Origin: Microbacterium aerolatum
Lineage (GTDB): Bacteria > Actinomycetota > Actinomycetes > Actinomycetales > Microbacteriaceae
Assembly: GCF_007988825.1 (NCBI RefSeq)
Contig: NZ_BJUW01000005.1
Span: forward strand, 123,904 to 187,903
Direction: 5' to 3'
DNA: 64,000 nt
Shown here: piece by piece, positions 45,632 through 54,582 of the stretch
How positions within the stretch are numbered: the stretch's first letter is position 1
How the letters are laid out: every line of letters begins with the position of its first letter
The notes under the pieces: model-generated
Databases searched by the model: none
Told to the model about the DNA's origin: nothing
Seen by the model: only the letters and a program-made list of their open reading frames with translations
Made by a program: the position numbers and the translations under genes

Positions 45632-46719
45632 CCACCCCCGCGGCCCTCCCCGCCACCAAGGACAACCAGCTGCTCGCCGAGGCCGGTGAGGGGACGCGCG
45701 TGCAGTTCCAGGGGATCGAGAAGAGCTACGGTTCGAACCGAGTGCTGCACGGCGTCGATCTCGACATCGCTCCCGGCGAGTTCGTTTCGCTGCTGGGGCC
45801 GTCCGGCTGCGGAAAGACGACAGCGCTGCGCGTGCTCGCCGGCCTCGAGAACGCGAATGCCGGAACGGTGCTGCTCGGCGGCCAGGACGTCTCGCGCGTC
45901 CCCACCAACAAGCGCGACATCGGCATGGTCTTCCAGGCGTATTCGCTGTTCCCTCATCTCAGCGTCGCGGACAACACCGCGTTCGGCCTGCGCCGGCGCG
46001 GCGTCGGCAGGGCAGCGGCCGCGAAGAAGGCGCTCGATGCCCTCGCACTCGTCGGCCTGGACGGCTTCGCAGACCGCTTCCCGCACCAGCTCTCCGGCGG
46101 ACAGCAGCAGCGCGTCGCACTCGCGCGCGCACTGGTCACCGAGCCGCGGGTGCTGCTACTCGACGAGCCGCTGTCGGCGCTGGATGCCAAGGTGCGCGTG
46201 CAGTTGCGCGACGAGATCCGCCGCATCCAGCTGCGCCTGGGCATCACGACCGTGTTCGTCACGCACGATCAGGAAGAGGCGCTGGCCGTCTCCGACCGGA
46301 TCGCCGTGATGGATGCCGGACGCATCGACCAGATCGACACCCCAGAGGAGCTCTACCTGCGCCCCGCGACCGCCCACGTCGCCGCGTTCGTCGGGCTGTC
46401 GAGCATTGTTTCGGGTATCGCCGCCGGTGAGACGGTCATAGTGTGGGGACGATCGCTTCCCATGAACGTCCCCGTGACCGGCGAGGTCGAGGTGCACCTG
46501 CGCCCCGAGAACCTGCGATTCACCGGTGAGGCGGATGCTGCGACGGGCGGCGTCGTCGAGGAGAGCACCTTCCTCGGCAGCATCCGGCGTACGTTGGTCA
46601 AGACCGACACGGGCGAACTGGTCCGCGTGCAGCACGGCGCCCACCAGCATCCCGCCTTCGGAGACCGCGTCTGGCTCGGAATCGAGCGGGTGCCCGTCGC
46701 CGTCCGCCCGCGCGGCTGA
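45628..46719 (+). CDS. ABC importer ATPase, PotA/FbpC type
   Basis: This 363-residue ATPase has Walker A GPSGCGKTT, Q-loop VFQAYSLFPHL, signature [15 protein letters not shown], Walker B LLLDEPLSALDAK and the switch histidine in VFVTHDQEEA. A TOBE domain follows from about residue 250 (VSGIAAGETVIVWGRSL, EVHLRPENLRF). The TOBE domain is typical of the polyamine, iron and phosphonate importers, in agreement with the binding protein upstream. Confidence 0.94.
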   Translation: MTTPAALPATKDNQLLAEAGEGTRVQFQGIEKSYGSNRVLHGVDLDIAPGEFVSLLGPSGCGKTTALRVLAGLENANAGTVLLGGQDVSRVPTNKRDIGMVFQAYSLFPHLSVADNTAFGLRRRGVGRAAAAKKALDALALVGLDGFADRFPHQLSGGQQQRVALARALVTEPRVLLLDEPLSALDAKVRVQLRDEIRRIQLRLGITTVFVTHDQEEALAVSDRIAVMDAGRIDQIDTPEELYLRPATAHVAAFVGLSSIVSGIAAGETVIVWGRSLPMNVPVTGEVEVHLRPENLRFTGEADAATGGVVEESTFLGSIRRTLVKTDTGELVRVQHGAHQHPAFGDRVWLGIERVPVAVRPRG

Positions 46720-46722
46720 CCG

Positions 46723-46789
46723 CGAGACGGGGTCTCCGGCACGAGACCAGGGTCGTGAACGCCCGTCTGATGTTGCAAACCACGTCTCG
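46723..46789. repeat. Palindrome, GAGACGGGGT family, copy 3
   Basis: CGAGACG (46723-46729) pairs with CGTCTCG (46783-46789), with GGCACGAGAC and CGTCTGATGTTGCAAAC inside. It lies between convergent ATPase genes. Confidence 0.7.
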
Positions 46790-46804
46790 ACGAGCGAGAG
46801 CGAG

Positions 46805-47560
46805 CTAGAGCACGCGCGAGAGGAAGTCCTGCGTGCGCGGATGCTGCGGGTTCGCGAGCACCTCGCGTGGGTCGCCCTGCTCGACGATGACACCGCCGTC
46901 CATGAAGATCAGGCGGCTGCCGACCTCACGCGCGAAGCCCATCTCGTGCGTGACGACGAGCATCGTCATCCCCTCGTCCGCCAGCGAGCGCATGACCTGC
47001 AGCACCTCGCCGACGAGCTCGGGGTCCAGGGCCGAGGTCGGCTCGTCGAACAGCATCATGTCGGGGTTCATGCACAGTGCCCGCGCGATGGCCACGCGCT
47101 GCTGCTGACCGCCGGACAGATGGCCGGGGTACGCGTCCGCCTTCTCGCTGAGTCCGACACGGCCGAGCATCTCGCGGGCGACCTGCTCCGACTCGGCCTT
47201 GGAGCGCTTCTTCACGCGCCGCTGAGCGAGGGTCAGGTTGCCGAGCACGCTCAGATGCGGGAAAAGGTTGAAGCTCTGGAACACCATTCCGATGCGGGTG
47301 CGAACCCGATCGATGTCGGTGTCGGGGTCGGTGATGTCGATCCCCTCGATGAGGATGCTGCCGCCGGTCGGCTCCTCGAGCATGTTCACCGAGCGCAGCA
47401 GGGTCGACTTGCCCGAGCCTGACGGTCCGATCACGCAGACGACCTCACCGCCGGTGACCGTCAGGTCGATGCCCTTGAGCACCTCGTTGTCGCCGAAGTT
47501 CTTGACCAGGCCCCGGACCTCGATGGCCGGCGCATGGACGTCGATCAGATCGGTGCTCAT
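46805..47560 (-). CDS. Amino-acid ABC importer ATPase (GlnQ type)
   Basis: This 251-residue ATPase belongs to the polar amino-acid group. It has Walker [20 protein letters not shown]-loop [17 protein letters not shown], signature [15 protein letters not shown] and Walker [20 protein letters not shown]. The stretch [12 protein letters not shown] is diagnostic of the group. The ATG at 47560 overlaps the permease stop by four bases. It is last in the operon after binding protein and permease. Confidence 0.95.
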   Translation of the reverse strand: MSTDLIDVHAPAIEVRGLVKNFGDNEVLKGIDLTVTGGEVVCVIGPSGSGKSTLLRSVNMLEEPTGGSILIEGIDITDPDTDIDRVRTRIGMVFQSFNLFPHLSVLGNLTLAQRRVKKRSKAESEQVAREMLGRVGLSEKADAYPGHLSGGQQQRVAIARALCMNPDMMLFDEPTSALDPELVGEVLQVMRSLADEGMTMLVVTHEMGFAREVGSRLIFMDGGVIVEQGDPREVLANPQHPRTQDFLSRVL

Positions 47561-48354
47561 CGCTGCCTCGCCATCCGTCGTTCGAGCCACGCGCTGAACC
47601 GCGTGAGGGGGATCGTCACGACCAGGTACAGCAGAGCCGCCATGATCAGCGGGGTCGCGTTGCCGTTCTGCGTGGTCGCATCACGTGCGAAGGTGGTCAG
47701 CTCCTTCGACCAGATGAAGCTTCCGGCGATGAACAGCAGCGAGGTGTCCTTCAGCAGCAGCACGAACTCGTTCGTCAGCGGCGGGATGATGATGCGGAAG
47801 CCCTGCGGGATCACGATCCAGAAGGTGGTCTTCATCGGGGACATGCCCAGCGACCGCGCAGCCTCGGTCTGCCCCTTCGGCACGGCCTGGAGGCCGGCGC
47901 GGATCGTCTCGGCCATGTAGGCGGAGGCGACGAGGATCAGGCCGACGAGGCCGAGTACGACCGGGCCGCCGAGGTCCTGATTGCGCACGCCGACGGCGAT
48001 CGGCAGGATGTAGGCGATCGCGAAGATGGTCAGCAGCGCCGGAAGGCCGCGGAACAGTTCGATCCACACCGTCGCGATCCACCGGAACGGTGCGATCACG
48101 GAGAGCTTCATCAGCGCCAGGACGACGCCGAGCAGGAGTCCCCCGAGGAACGCCACTGCCGTGAACCACAGTGTGTTCACCAGGCCCGTGGTGATGATCC
48201 CCGGGAGCATCTTGAGGGCGACCTCGGGGTTGAAGAACAGCGGGCCGAGGCGCGCCCAGTCGGCTGTCACGATCGCCCACACCGCAAGAGCGATGAGTAT
48301 TGCGTACACCGAATAGCGGTACAGCTTCTGCTTCTGGGTGCGCCTCAACGCCAT
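47557..48354 (-). CDS. Amino-acid ABC importer permease (HisM/GlnP type)
   Basis: This 265-residue inner-membrane protein forms the channel, probably as a homodimer, because only one permease gene is present. The family signature [17 protein letters not shown] and the EAA loop [38 protein letters not shown] are present. I chose the ATG at 48354; a TTG six bases earlier is too close to the GAGAGG ribosome site. Confidence 0.93.
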   Translation of the reverse strand: MALRRTQKQKLYRYSVYAILIALAVWAIVTADWARLGPLFFNPEVALKMLPGIITTGLVNTLWFTAVAFLGGLLLGVVLALMKLSVIAPFRWIATVWIELFRGLPALLTIFAIAYILPIAVGVRNQDLGGPVVLGLVGLILVASAYMAETIRAGLQAVPKGQTEAARSLGMSPMKTTFWIVIPQGFRIIIPPLTNEFVLLLKDTSLLFIAGSFIWSKELTTFARDATTQNGNATPLIMAALLYLVVTIPLTRFSAWLERRMARQR

Positions 48355-48391
48355 CGCCAAGGTCCTCTCGTCCTACCGTCCTCCGCGAAGG

Positions 48392-49213
48392 TCAGTTCGC
48401 CGAGAAGTAGGAGTCGTAGATGGTGTCGTAGTCGCCGCTGTCGCGAAGCTCCTGGAGCGCGCCGTTGACCGCGTCGAGCAGGGCGGTCTTCTCGCCCTTG
48501 GCGAAGGCGAAGCCGTAGGACTCGCCGGTGTCGTACTCCTCGACGATCTTGTAGTTCGGGTCGGCCTTCTCGTGCTCGATGTTCACCGGCTGGTCCTGCA
48601 GGATCGCGTCGATGGTGCCGGCCTGGATCGCCGGCCACAGCTCGCCGTCGGAGGGGAGCTGCAGAAGCTCTGCGCCCGGCGCGTTCTCTGTGGCGTACGC
48701 CTCACCCGTCGTGCCCTGCTGGACGCCGACGATCTTGCCGTCGAGATCTTCGATGCTCTTGATGTCCGAGTCGGCGGGGACCAGCAGCGACTGCAGCGAG
48801 TCGTAATACGGGTCGGAGAAGTCGAGGTTCGCCTTGCGCTCATCGGTGATCGTCATGGCGGATGCGCCGAGGTCGCACGTGCCGGAGGCGAGCGTGGTTC
48901 CGGACTGCAGCGCGTCGAAGCCGACATCCTGCACGGCCAGCTTCAGGTCGAGCTTCTTCGAGATCGCATCGAGCAGGTCGATGTCGAAGCCGGTGTATCC
49001 GGTGCCGTTGTCGCCGCCCTCGAACTCGAACGGCGCGTAGGGGATGTCGGAGCAGATGGTGAGCGTGCCCGCCTCGACGAGCCCGTAATCGTCGCCGGTG
49101 GATGCCGGGGCGTCGCCGCCGGCATCGTTGCCTGCACCGGCGCAGCCGGCGAGGGTGAGCGTGGCGGTCGCCGCGAGTGCGAGACCGAGGATGAGGTGAC
49201 GGCGACGGGTCAT
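48392..49213 (-). CDS. Amino-acid-binding lipoprotein (GlnH type)
   Basis: This 273-residue extracellular lipoprotein has the lipobox LTLAGC (cysteine at about residue 24). The SBP_bac_3 core (GTLTICSDIPYAPFEF, GFDIDLLDAISKKLDLK, DLGASAMTITDERKANLDFSDPYY, GKIVGVQQGTTGE) matches polar amino-acid binders. The binding-pocket arginine common in this family lies in the TDERK stretch. It is followed within 40 bases by the permease gene. Confidence 0.93.
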   Translation of the reverse strand: MTRRRHLILGLALAATATLTLAGCAGAGNDAGGDAPASTGDDYGLVEAGTLTICSDIPYAPFEFEGGDNGTGYTGFDIDLLDAISKKLDLKLAVQDVGFDALQSGTTLASGTCDLGASAMTITDERKANLDFSDPYYDSLQSLLVPADSDIKSIEDLDGKIVGVQQGTTGEAYATENAPGAELLQLPSDGELWPAIQAGTIDAILQDQPVNIEHEKADPNYKIVEEYDTGESYGFAFAKGEKTALLDAVNGALQELRDSGDYDTIYDSYFSAN

Positions 49214-49326
49214 GACCGCTCCAAACTGACGGGGCCGAGTGGCCCGCGGACGGGTATGCAGATCATCCTGACACGGCGGAGGCCCGATTTCCCACCTTGC
49301 GGATCACGTTTCCGTTGCTCTCGGCT

Positions 49327-50337
49327 TCACCGCGGTCGAGTCGGGGCGTCAACGCGCCCCGCGATGGGATGCAGGAATTCTCGCCGGATCGCACTGACGT
49401 CGGTGTCGACGCGCGTGGGGTGCACCCGGTTCACGAGCAGCACGCCGAAGCCGCCCGACTCCGGGCAGACGGCGAAGCAGGTGCCGGTGAATCCGGTGTG
49501 TCCGACCGCGTCCGTATCCCCCATCCATGCCTGATCGCGGACGCGCAGCCCCACGGCCTGCCCGTATCCGGTCTCTGCTCGGGCCACAGGCTCCGACATC
49601 AGGCGGATGCTGCCTGGTGAGAGCACTCGGGACCGCGCGCCGACGCCGTCGTCGCGGATCATGCGGGCGAGCGCGGCTACGTCGTCGAGAGTGCCGAACA
49701 GCCCCGCGTGCCCGGCCGGACGGCCGAGGGCGTGAGCGAGCTCATCGTGCACCTGGCCGCGGATGAGACCGCGATGCGGTTGCTCTTCGGTGGCGACGGC
49801 GCGTTCCGGGTCGGGGTGCCAGGTGAGCGCATCCGCCCCCAGCTCGGTGGCGACATCGCCGACGAGCGACTCGAGCGAACGGCCCGATGCGCGCTCGAGG
49901 ATCTCTCCGACCGCGATGAAGCCGACGTCGGAGTAGGCGTGCGCCGCACCGGGCGTGTTTCGCAGTTCACTGCGCAGAACCCCGTCGCGCAGGCTCTCGC
50001 CGGTGACCCCGTCTCGCCAGAGCGCGCACTCCGGCGGAAGCCCCGCGGTGTGCGTGAGCAGGTGTCGGAGTGTGATCCGCGCGGCCTCGGCTCCGGTCCC
50101 GACCGCGACGAGGTCCTCGACCGGAGCGTCGAGGACGACGATCCCCTGCTCCACGAGGCGGAGCGCCACCACCGTCGTGAACACCTTGGTCAGCGACGCG
50201 AGGTCGAACAGGTGATCCGCGCGCAACGGCGTGTCGTCCTGCGCCGACGGTGTGCCCGCCAGCATCCGCTCCTCGTCGGCGCCGCCTGCAGCGACGCGAA
50301 GGGACGCCCATGCCGACCCCGGTGCGCCGTTCACCAC
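49327..50337 (-). CDS. Beta-lactamase-family serine hydrolase, likely AmiE-type muramyl-L-alanine amidase
   Basis: This 336-residue protein has the active-site SxxK motif in DLASLTKVFTT (about residues 47-57), HTAGLPPE mid-chain, and YSDVGF in the position of the tyrosine motif. The family includes esterases and the AmiE amidase, which cuts L-alanine from MurNAc-peptides. No signal peptide is seen. It is last in the operon of binding protein, two sugar permeases and this hydrolase, opposite namZ. That context supports an AmiE role; esterase or peptidase activity is the alternative. Confidence 0.8.
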   Translation of the reverse strand: MVNGAPGSAWASLRVAAGGADEERMLAGTPSAQDDTPLRADHLFDLASLTKVFTTVVALRLVEQGIVVLDAPVEDLVAVGTGAEAARITLRHLLTHTAGLPPECALWRDGVTGESLRDGVLRSELRNTPGAAHAYSDVGFIAVGEILERASGRSLESLVGDVATELGADALTWHPDPERAVATEEQPHRGLIRGQVHDELAHALGRPAGHAGLFGTLDDVAALARMIRDDGVGARSRVLSPGSIRLMSEPVARAETGYGQAVGLRVRDQAWMGDTDAVGHTGFTGTCFAVCPESGGFGVLLVNRVHPTRVDTDVSAIRREFLHPIAGRVDAPTRPR

Positions 50338-50353
50338 GTCGAGCCGGCCCGCA

Positions 50354-51268
50354 TCACTTGCTCATGCCGGATGTGAGTCCGTTGATGATCTGCTTGGTGG
50401 CCAGCAGGAACAGGACCACCAGCGGGATCGTCGCGATCGTGAGCCCGGCGAAGAGCTGCGGCCAGTCGGTCGAGTACTCGCCGAAGAAGCGTGTGAGCCC
50501 GACCGGCAGCGTGTACGAGTCACGATCGCGCAGCAGGATCAGCGGGTAGAAGAAGTCGTTCCAGACAGGCACGAACCGGAACACGATGACCGTCGCGAGC
50601 GCCGGACGCACCAGCGGCAGCAGGATCATGATGAACGTGCGCAGGGGCCCGGCGCCGTCGATCCGCGCCGCTTCCTCGAGCTCGATCGGCAGTGCCCGGA
50701 AGAACACTGTCAGCACGAACGTGGTGAAGGGAATGCCGAGCGCCCCGTACACGAGGATCAGGCTGAACACGTTGCTGGTCATCCGCAGCGAATCCAGCAG
50801 GTAGAACAGCGGCAGGATCGCCAGGTGCACCGGCAGCATCAGCCCGGACAGGAACACCGCCTCGATCCCGCGGAAGAACTTCGCCCGTGCGCGGGCGAAC
50901 GCGTACGCCGCGAGCACCGAGACGACGGTCGTGACGATGACCGATCCGACGGTGACGGTGATCGAGTTGATGAAGTAGGTGTCGAAGGATGCCGTCACCC
51001 ACGCCTTCTGGAAGCTGGTGAACGTGGGCGGGAACGGCAGCCCCAGCGGCTCGGAGGCGATCTGCTGCTGCGTGCGCAGAGAGTTGTTCACCATCAGCAG
51101 GAGCGGGCCGATCGCGACCAGCGCGTATCCCCATAGGAAGACGTTCGCGAACACCCGTCCGAGGAGCGGGGTGTCGGAGACACGGCGTCGCCGCCGTGGT
51201 GACGAGGGACGAGGGGAGACGACCGCCTCGGTGGTCGGCTCGTCGCGTGTGGTCGTGAGAGTGCTCAT
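50354..51268 (-). CDS. Sugar ABC importer permease, MalG type (MurNAc locus)
   Basis: This 304-residue inner-membrane protein has an Arg-rich cytoplasmic tail and six membrane segments. Its EAA loop is IELEEAARIDGAGPLRTFIMILLPLVRPAL. The ATG at 51268 overlaps the previous stop by one base (TGATG), and the hydrolase gene starts 16 bases after its own stop. Confidence 0.92.
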   Translation of the reverse strand: MSTLTTTRDEPTTEAVVSPRPSSPRRRRRVSDTPLLGRVFANVFLWGYALVAIGPLLLMVNNSLRTQQQIASEPLGLPFPPTFTSFQKAWVTASFDTYFINSITVTVGSVIVTTVVSVLAAYAFARARAKFFRGIEAVFLSGLMLPVHLAILPLFYLLDSLRMTSNVFSLILVYGALGIPFTTFVLTVFFRALPIELEEAARIDGAGPLRTFIMILLPLVRPALATVIVFRFVPVWNDFFYPLILLRDRDSYTLPVGLTRFFGEYSTDWPQLFAGLTIATIPLVVLFLLATKQIINGLTSGMSK

Positions 51269-52227
51269 CAGAACAGCTTTCGTTCGGCTCGGCGCATCGT
51301 GGAGGTGATCACGACGGAGATCACCATGATGAAGATGAACAGGACCGTGGCCAGGGCCGACGAGACACCGATCGAGTTCGGGTTCCCCGATTCGAAAGCG
51401 GTCCGGTAGAACAGCAGCATCATGACGTCGGTCGACCCGGCGGGGGCGCCGTTGGATCCGGCGAGCGCGAACGGGATCGCCATCGACTCCATGCTGCCGA
51501 TGAAGGTCAGAACGGTGATGATGCCGATCGTCGGGGTGAGCATGGGCAGCGTGATGTACCGGAAGCGCTTGGACGCCGTCGCGCCGTCGAGCGCAGCAGC
51601 CTCCTCGATCTCCTCGGGGATGCCGCCGAGCGCGGCGCCGTAGAGCAGGATCGGGAAGCCGATCCACTGCCAGGCACTCACCAGCACGATGACCCAGATG
51701 GCGAGATTCGGGTCGCCAAGCCACGGCAGGGCGAGTGCTTCCAGCCCGACGCCGCGGAGGATGGCGTTGATCGGACCGAACAGCGGCGAGAGCATCAGCG
51801 ACCACAGGTAGCCGATCACCATCGGGCTGACCAGGTACGGGAGGGCGAAGATCGTCTGGAAGAAGCGCTTGGTGCGCCCGCGACGGTGCAGCAGCGTGGC
51901 GATGCCGAGGCCGAGCGAGTTCTGGAACACCAGCGCGCCGGCGAACAGCAGCAGGTTGTGGCCGAAGGCGTTCCACAGCTCGGAGGCGTACGGCTCCTTC
52001 GTCAGCAGCGTGACGTAGTTGGCGACGCCGGCGAATCCGCCCTGTTTCGTGCCCTGCCAGTCGAAGAACGAATAGCTCAGGGCCGCGAGCATCGGGTACA
52101 GGATCAGCACCGCGAACAGTGCCGCTGCTGGAAGGACGAACAACAGTGCCGTCGGCGTGGTCAGGGCGATACCCGTGCGGGTCCGTCTCGCCTTCTCGCG
52201 TCGGCGCACCGGGAGTGTCAGAGCCAT
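51268..52227 (-). CDS. Sugar ABC importer permease, MalF type (MurNAc locus)
   Basis: This 319-residue inner-membrane protein has six membrane segments and the EAA loop GIPEEIEEAAALDGATASKRFRYITLPMLTPTI. It pairs with the MalG-type protein. A strong stem-loop precedes it, following the binding-protein gene. Confidence 0.92.
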   Translation of the reverse strand: MALTLPVRRREKARRTRTGIALTTPTALLFVLPAAALFAVLILYPMLAALSYSFFDWQGTKQGGFAGVANYVTLLTKEPYASELWNAFGHNLLLFAGALVFQNSLGLGIATLLHRRGRTKRFFQTIFALPYLVSPMVIGYLWSLMLSPLFGPINAILRGVGLEALALPWLGDPNLAIWVIVLVSAWQWIGFPILLYGAALGGIPEEIEEAAALDGATASKRFRYITLPMLTPTIGIITVLTFIGSMESMAIPFALAGSNGAPAGSTDVMMLLFYRTAFESGNPNSIGVSSALATVLFIFIMVISVVITSTMRRAERKLF

Positions 52228-52246
52228 GGCTTCTCTTTCGCTCCGC

Positions 52247-52277
52247 GGTGGGGGCGCCGTCGCGCGGCGCCCCCACC
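52247..52277 (-). terminator. Stem-loop between binding protein and permease genes
   Basis: Perfect 13-base arms (GGTGGGGGCGCCG, 52247-52259, and complement 52265-52277) flank a five-base loop right after the binding-protein stop. As at 5217-5269 there is no U run; partial termination or mRNA protection is likely. Confidence 0.65.
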
Positions 52278-52285
52278 GGGATGGG

Positions 52286-53563
52286 TCAGGATGCGGGGGT
52301 GAACCAGGTCGAGACGCCCGACTGCAGGTCCGTTCCGAGCTGCTCCGGGGTCTTGTCGCCGAGGAACATCGCCTGCACGTCCGGGCCGAGAACCGCGGTT
52401 CCGGTCGGGTCGCCGTAGCGGAAGTCGACCAGCAGCAGGTACGGCGCCGGGTTGGCGGTGTACTGCTCGTTCATCTCCTGCATCAGCGGGTCCTCGTACT
52501 TGACGTCGGGCAGTGCCGAGAACTGGTCGACCTCGTCGGCCACGAGCTGACCGAACTCGGTCGTGGTCATCCAGTTGAGCAGCTCGGTCGCAGCCTCCTG
52601 CTGATCGCTAGAGGCGTTAATCCCGAAGCTGCCGTCCGCGTAGCCGGGCGTGACGGCGTGGTCGAGCACGCTGTCCGGAGCCGGCGGCACCTCGTAGACG
52701 CCCCACTCGGTGTCGGGTGCGGAGTCCTGGAACGTCGGCAGATCGAATGAGCCGCCCGGCCACTGCGCGGCCTGACCGGACGTGAACTGCAGCACCGCGT
52801 CGGCGACGGCGATCGCGTTGACGTTCTTGTCGAGGTACTTCTGCATGTCCTTGACGATCTGCAGCGATGCGACGTAGTCGGCGTCGGTGAAGTCGACGTC
52901 ACCAGCGAGCACCTTCTCCTCGAAGTCCGCGCCGCCGTAGCGCGCCGAACCCACGATGTCGTGGAACATCGGCAGTACCCAGTCCTCGCGGGCGCCGAGC
53001 GCCATGGGCGTGACACCCTCGTCGAGCAGCGTGTCCTGCAGGTCGATGAACTCGTCCCAGTCGGTGGGCTCTTCCAGGCCCATCTCGTCGAACATCGTCT
53101 TGTTGTAGAACATCTGCATCGTCTGGTACGCGAAGGGCACGCCGTACGTGGCACCGTCCTCACGCCCCTGTGCCGCACGAAGGACGGTGGGGTCGAACTG
53201 GTCGAGGCCGTCGACGATGTCGTCGATCGGGACGATCTGCTCGGACTGGATCGCAGACTGGATGCCACCGTACGCGCGCAGCATCGCGATGTCCGGCCCG
53301 TCGCTTCCCTCCAGGCCGGTCGCGAGGATCTGGTTGTACTCGGTGGGCTGGAACCCCTCGAATTCGATCGTCACGCCGGGGTGCGACTCCTCGTAGACGT
53401 CGAACACGGCCTCCCACTTCGGCGAGGACGAGGCCTGCCAGGACCAGATGGTCAGGGTGACGTCATCCCCGCCGGCATCGGATGCCGGTGCACAGCCGGC
53501 GACGGCGAGACCCGTCACGACGAGGCCTGCGGTGAACGCGAGGCGAATCGGGCGATTACGCAT
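52286..53563 (-). CDS. Sugar-binding lipoprotein of the MurNAc locus
   Basis: This 425-residue extracellular lipoprotein starts MRNRPIRLAFTAGLVVTGLAVAGC, with the lipid cysteine at residue 24. It belongs to the SBP_bac_1 sugar binders (VTLTIWSWQASSSPKWEAVFDVYEESHPGVTIEF). The ATG at 53563 has AGAGGAA upstream. It is divergent from the RpiR regulator gene. The position next to RpiR and NamZ suggests a MurNAc-containing sugar as ligand, which is inference. No dedicated ATPase gene is present. Confidence 0.9.
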   Translation of the reverse strand: MRNRPIRLAFTAGLVVTGLAVAGCAPASDAGGDDVTLTIWSWQASSSPKWEAVFDVYEESHPGVTIEFEGFQPTEYNQILATGLEGSDGPDIAMLRAYGGIQSAIQSEQIVPIDDIVDGLDQFDPTVLRAAQGREDGATYGVPFAYQTMQMFYNKTMFDEMGLEEPTDWDEFIDLQDTLLDEGVTPMALGAREDWVLPMFHDIVGSARYGGADFEEKVLAGDVDFTDADYVASLQIVKDMQKYLDKNVNAIAVADAVLQFTSGQAAQWPGGSFDLPTFQDSAPDTEWGVYEVPPAPDSVLDHAVTPGYADGSFGINASSDQQEAATELLNWMTTTEFGQLVADEVDQFSALPDVKYEDPLMQEMNEQYTANPAPYLLLVDFRYGDPTGTAVLGPDVQAMFLGDKTPEQLGTDLQSGVSTWFTPAS

Positions 53564-53662
53564 GAGGTTCCTCTCGGTAATGGAAAACCGCCGCGAGATC
53601 GGCGGCGACAGCTGTGTCGTGCATTCCCCCACATTGGGCAATGGCTTCCAAAATAGCAACCC

Positions 53663-53696
53663 TTTCCGAAAATTGGTTACAGTCCGGAAACAATTT
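53663..53696. promoter_or_regulatory. Possible RpiR operator
   Basis: TTTCCG (53663-53668) and CGGAAA (53685-53690), plus AAATTG (53670-53675) and CAATTT (53691-53696), form two interleaved dyads. They lie just upstream of the rpiR start in the only AT-rich patch of the divergent region. Confidence 0.4.
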
Positions 53697-53712
53697 CTGC
53701 CATGATGGGCGC

Positions 53713-54579
53713 GTGCCCACCAGTGCAACTACTGCGATCCATCAGCGCCGATCCGCTCTCACCCCGACGGAGCAGCGGATCGCGACGCATGTGCTGAAGG
53801 ATCCGCACCGTGTGGTGGAGAACTCGATCACCCAGCTCGCCTCGGCCAGTGGCACCTCGGTGGCCAGCATCGCGCGATTCGCTCAGAGCCTCGGGTTCTC
53901 GGGGTACCCCGACTTCCGTCTCGCCCTGGCGACGGAGCTCGATCGGACGGAGTCGGACCGCGAGCGGTTCCAAGTCTCCGCAGGCGATGTCAGCCGCGAC
54001 GACGACGCAGTGACGACGATTCGCAAGATCGCCTTCGCCGAGGCATCCGCCATCGAGCGCACCGCCAGGCAGATCGACGTCGACGAGTTGGAACGCTGCG
54101 TGCACGCGATCAGGTCGGCCCGGCGCATCGACATCTACGGGACAGCATCCAGCGGCCTCGCCGCCCACGACCTGGAGCAGAAGCTCCACCGGGCAGGGCT
54201 GGTCGCGCAGGCCAGGACAGATCAGCACCTCGCGCTCACGGGCGCGGCGCTGCTGAATGAGAAAGACGTCGCGATCGCGATCTCCCACTCGGGCCGGACG
54301 CTCGAGATCGTGCAGTCCGCCGAGGTCGCAGCCAGGGCCGGAGCCACGACGATCGCGCTGACGAACAACCCTCGTTCACCGCTCGCTCGGGCGTGCGAGC
54401 TGGTGCTGGTCACTGCCGTCTCGGAGTCGAGCTTCCGCTCCGGCGCGATGTCCAGCCGGATCGCTCAGCTCGCCGTTCTCGACTTCCTGTTCACCCGCAT
54501 CGCGCAGGCGGACTACGACACCATCGCCGACAACCTGCAGCGCACTTACGACGCCGTCACCGCTCACAGAATCGACTGA
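53713..54579 (+). CDS. RpiR/MurR-type regulator with SIS sugar-phosphate domain
   Basis: This 288-residue regulator has an RpiR HTH at residues 10-80 (LTPTEQRIATHVLKDPHRVVENSITQLASASGTSVASIARFAQSLGFSGYPDFRLAL). A SIS domain at about 115-250 (RIDIYGTASSGLAAHDLEQK, VAIAISHSGRTLEIVQSAEVA, TTIALTNNP) would bind a sugar phosphate. In MurR the ligand is MurNAc 6-phosphate. The start is the GTG at 53713, with CATGAT six bases upstream. It precedes namZ by three bases and faces the importer operon, which it probably controls. Confidence 0.92.
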   Translation: MPTSATTAIHQRRSALTPTEQRIATHVLKDPHRVVENSITQLASASGTSVASIARFAQSLGFSGYPDFRLALATELDRTESDRERFQVSAGDVSRDDDAVTTIRKIAFAEASAIERTARQIDVDELERCVHAIRSARRIDIYGTASSGLAAHDLEQKLHRAGLVAQARTDQHLALTGAALLNEKDVAIAISHSGRTLEIVQSAEVAARAGATTIALTNNPRSPLARACELVLVTAVSESSFRSGAMSSRIAQLAVLDFLFTRIAQADYDTIADNLQRTYDAVTAHRID

Positions 54580-54582
54580 CAC

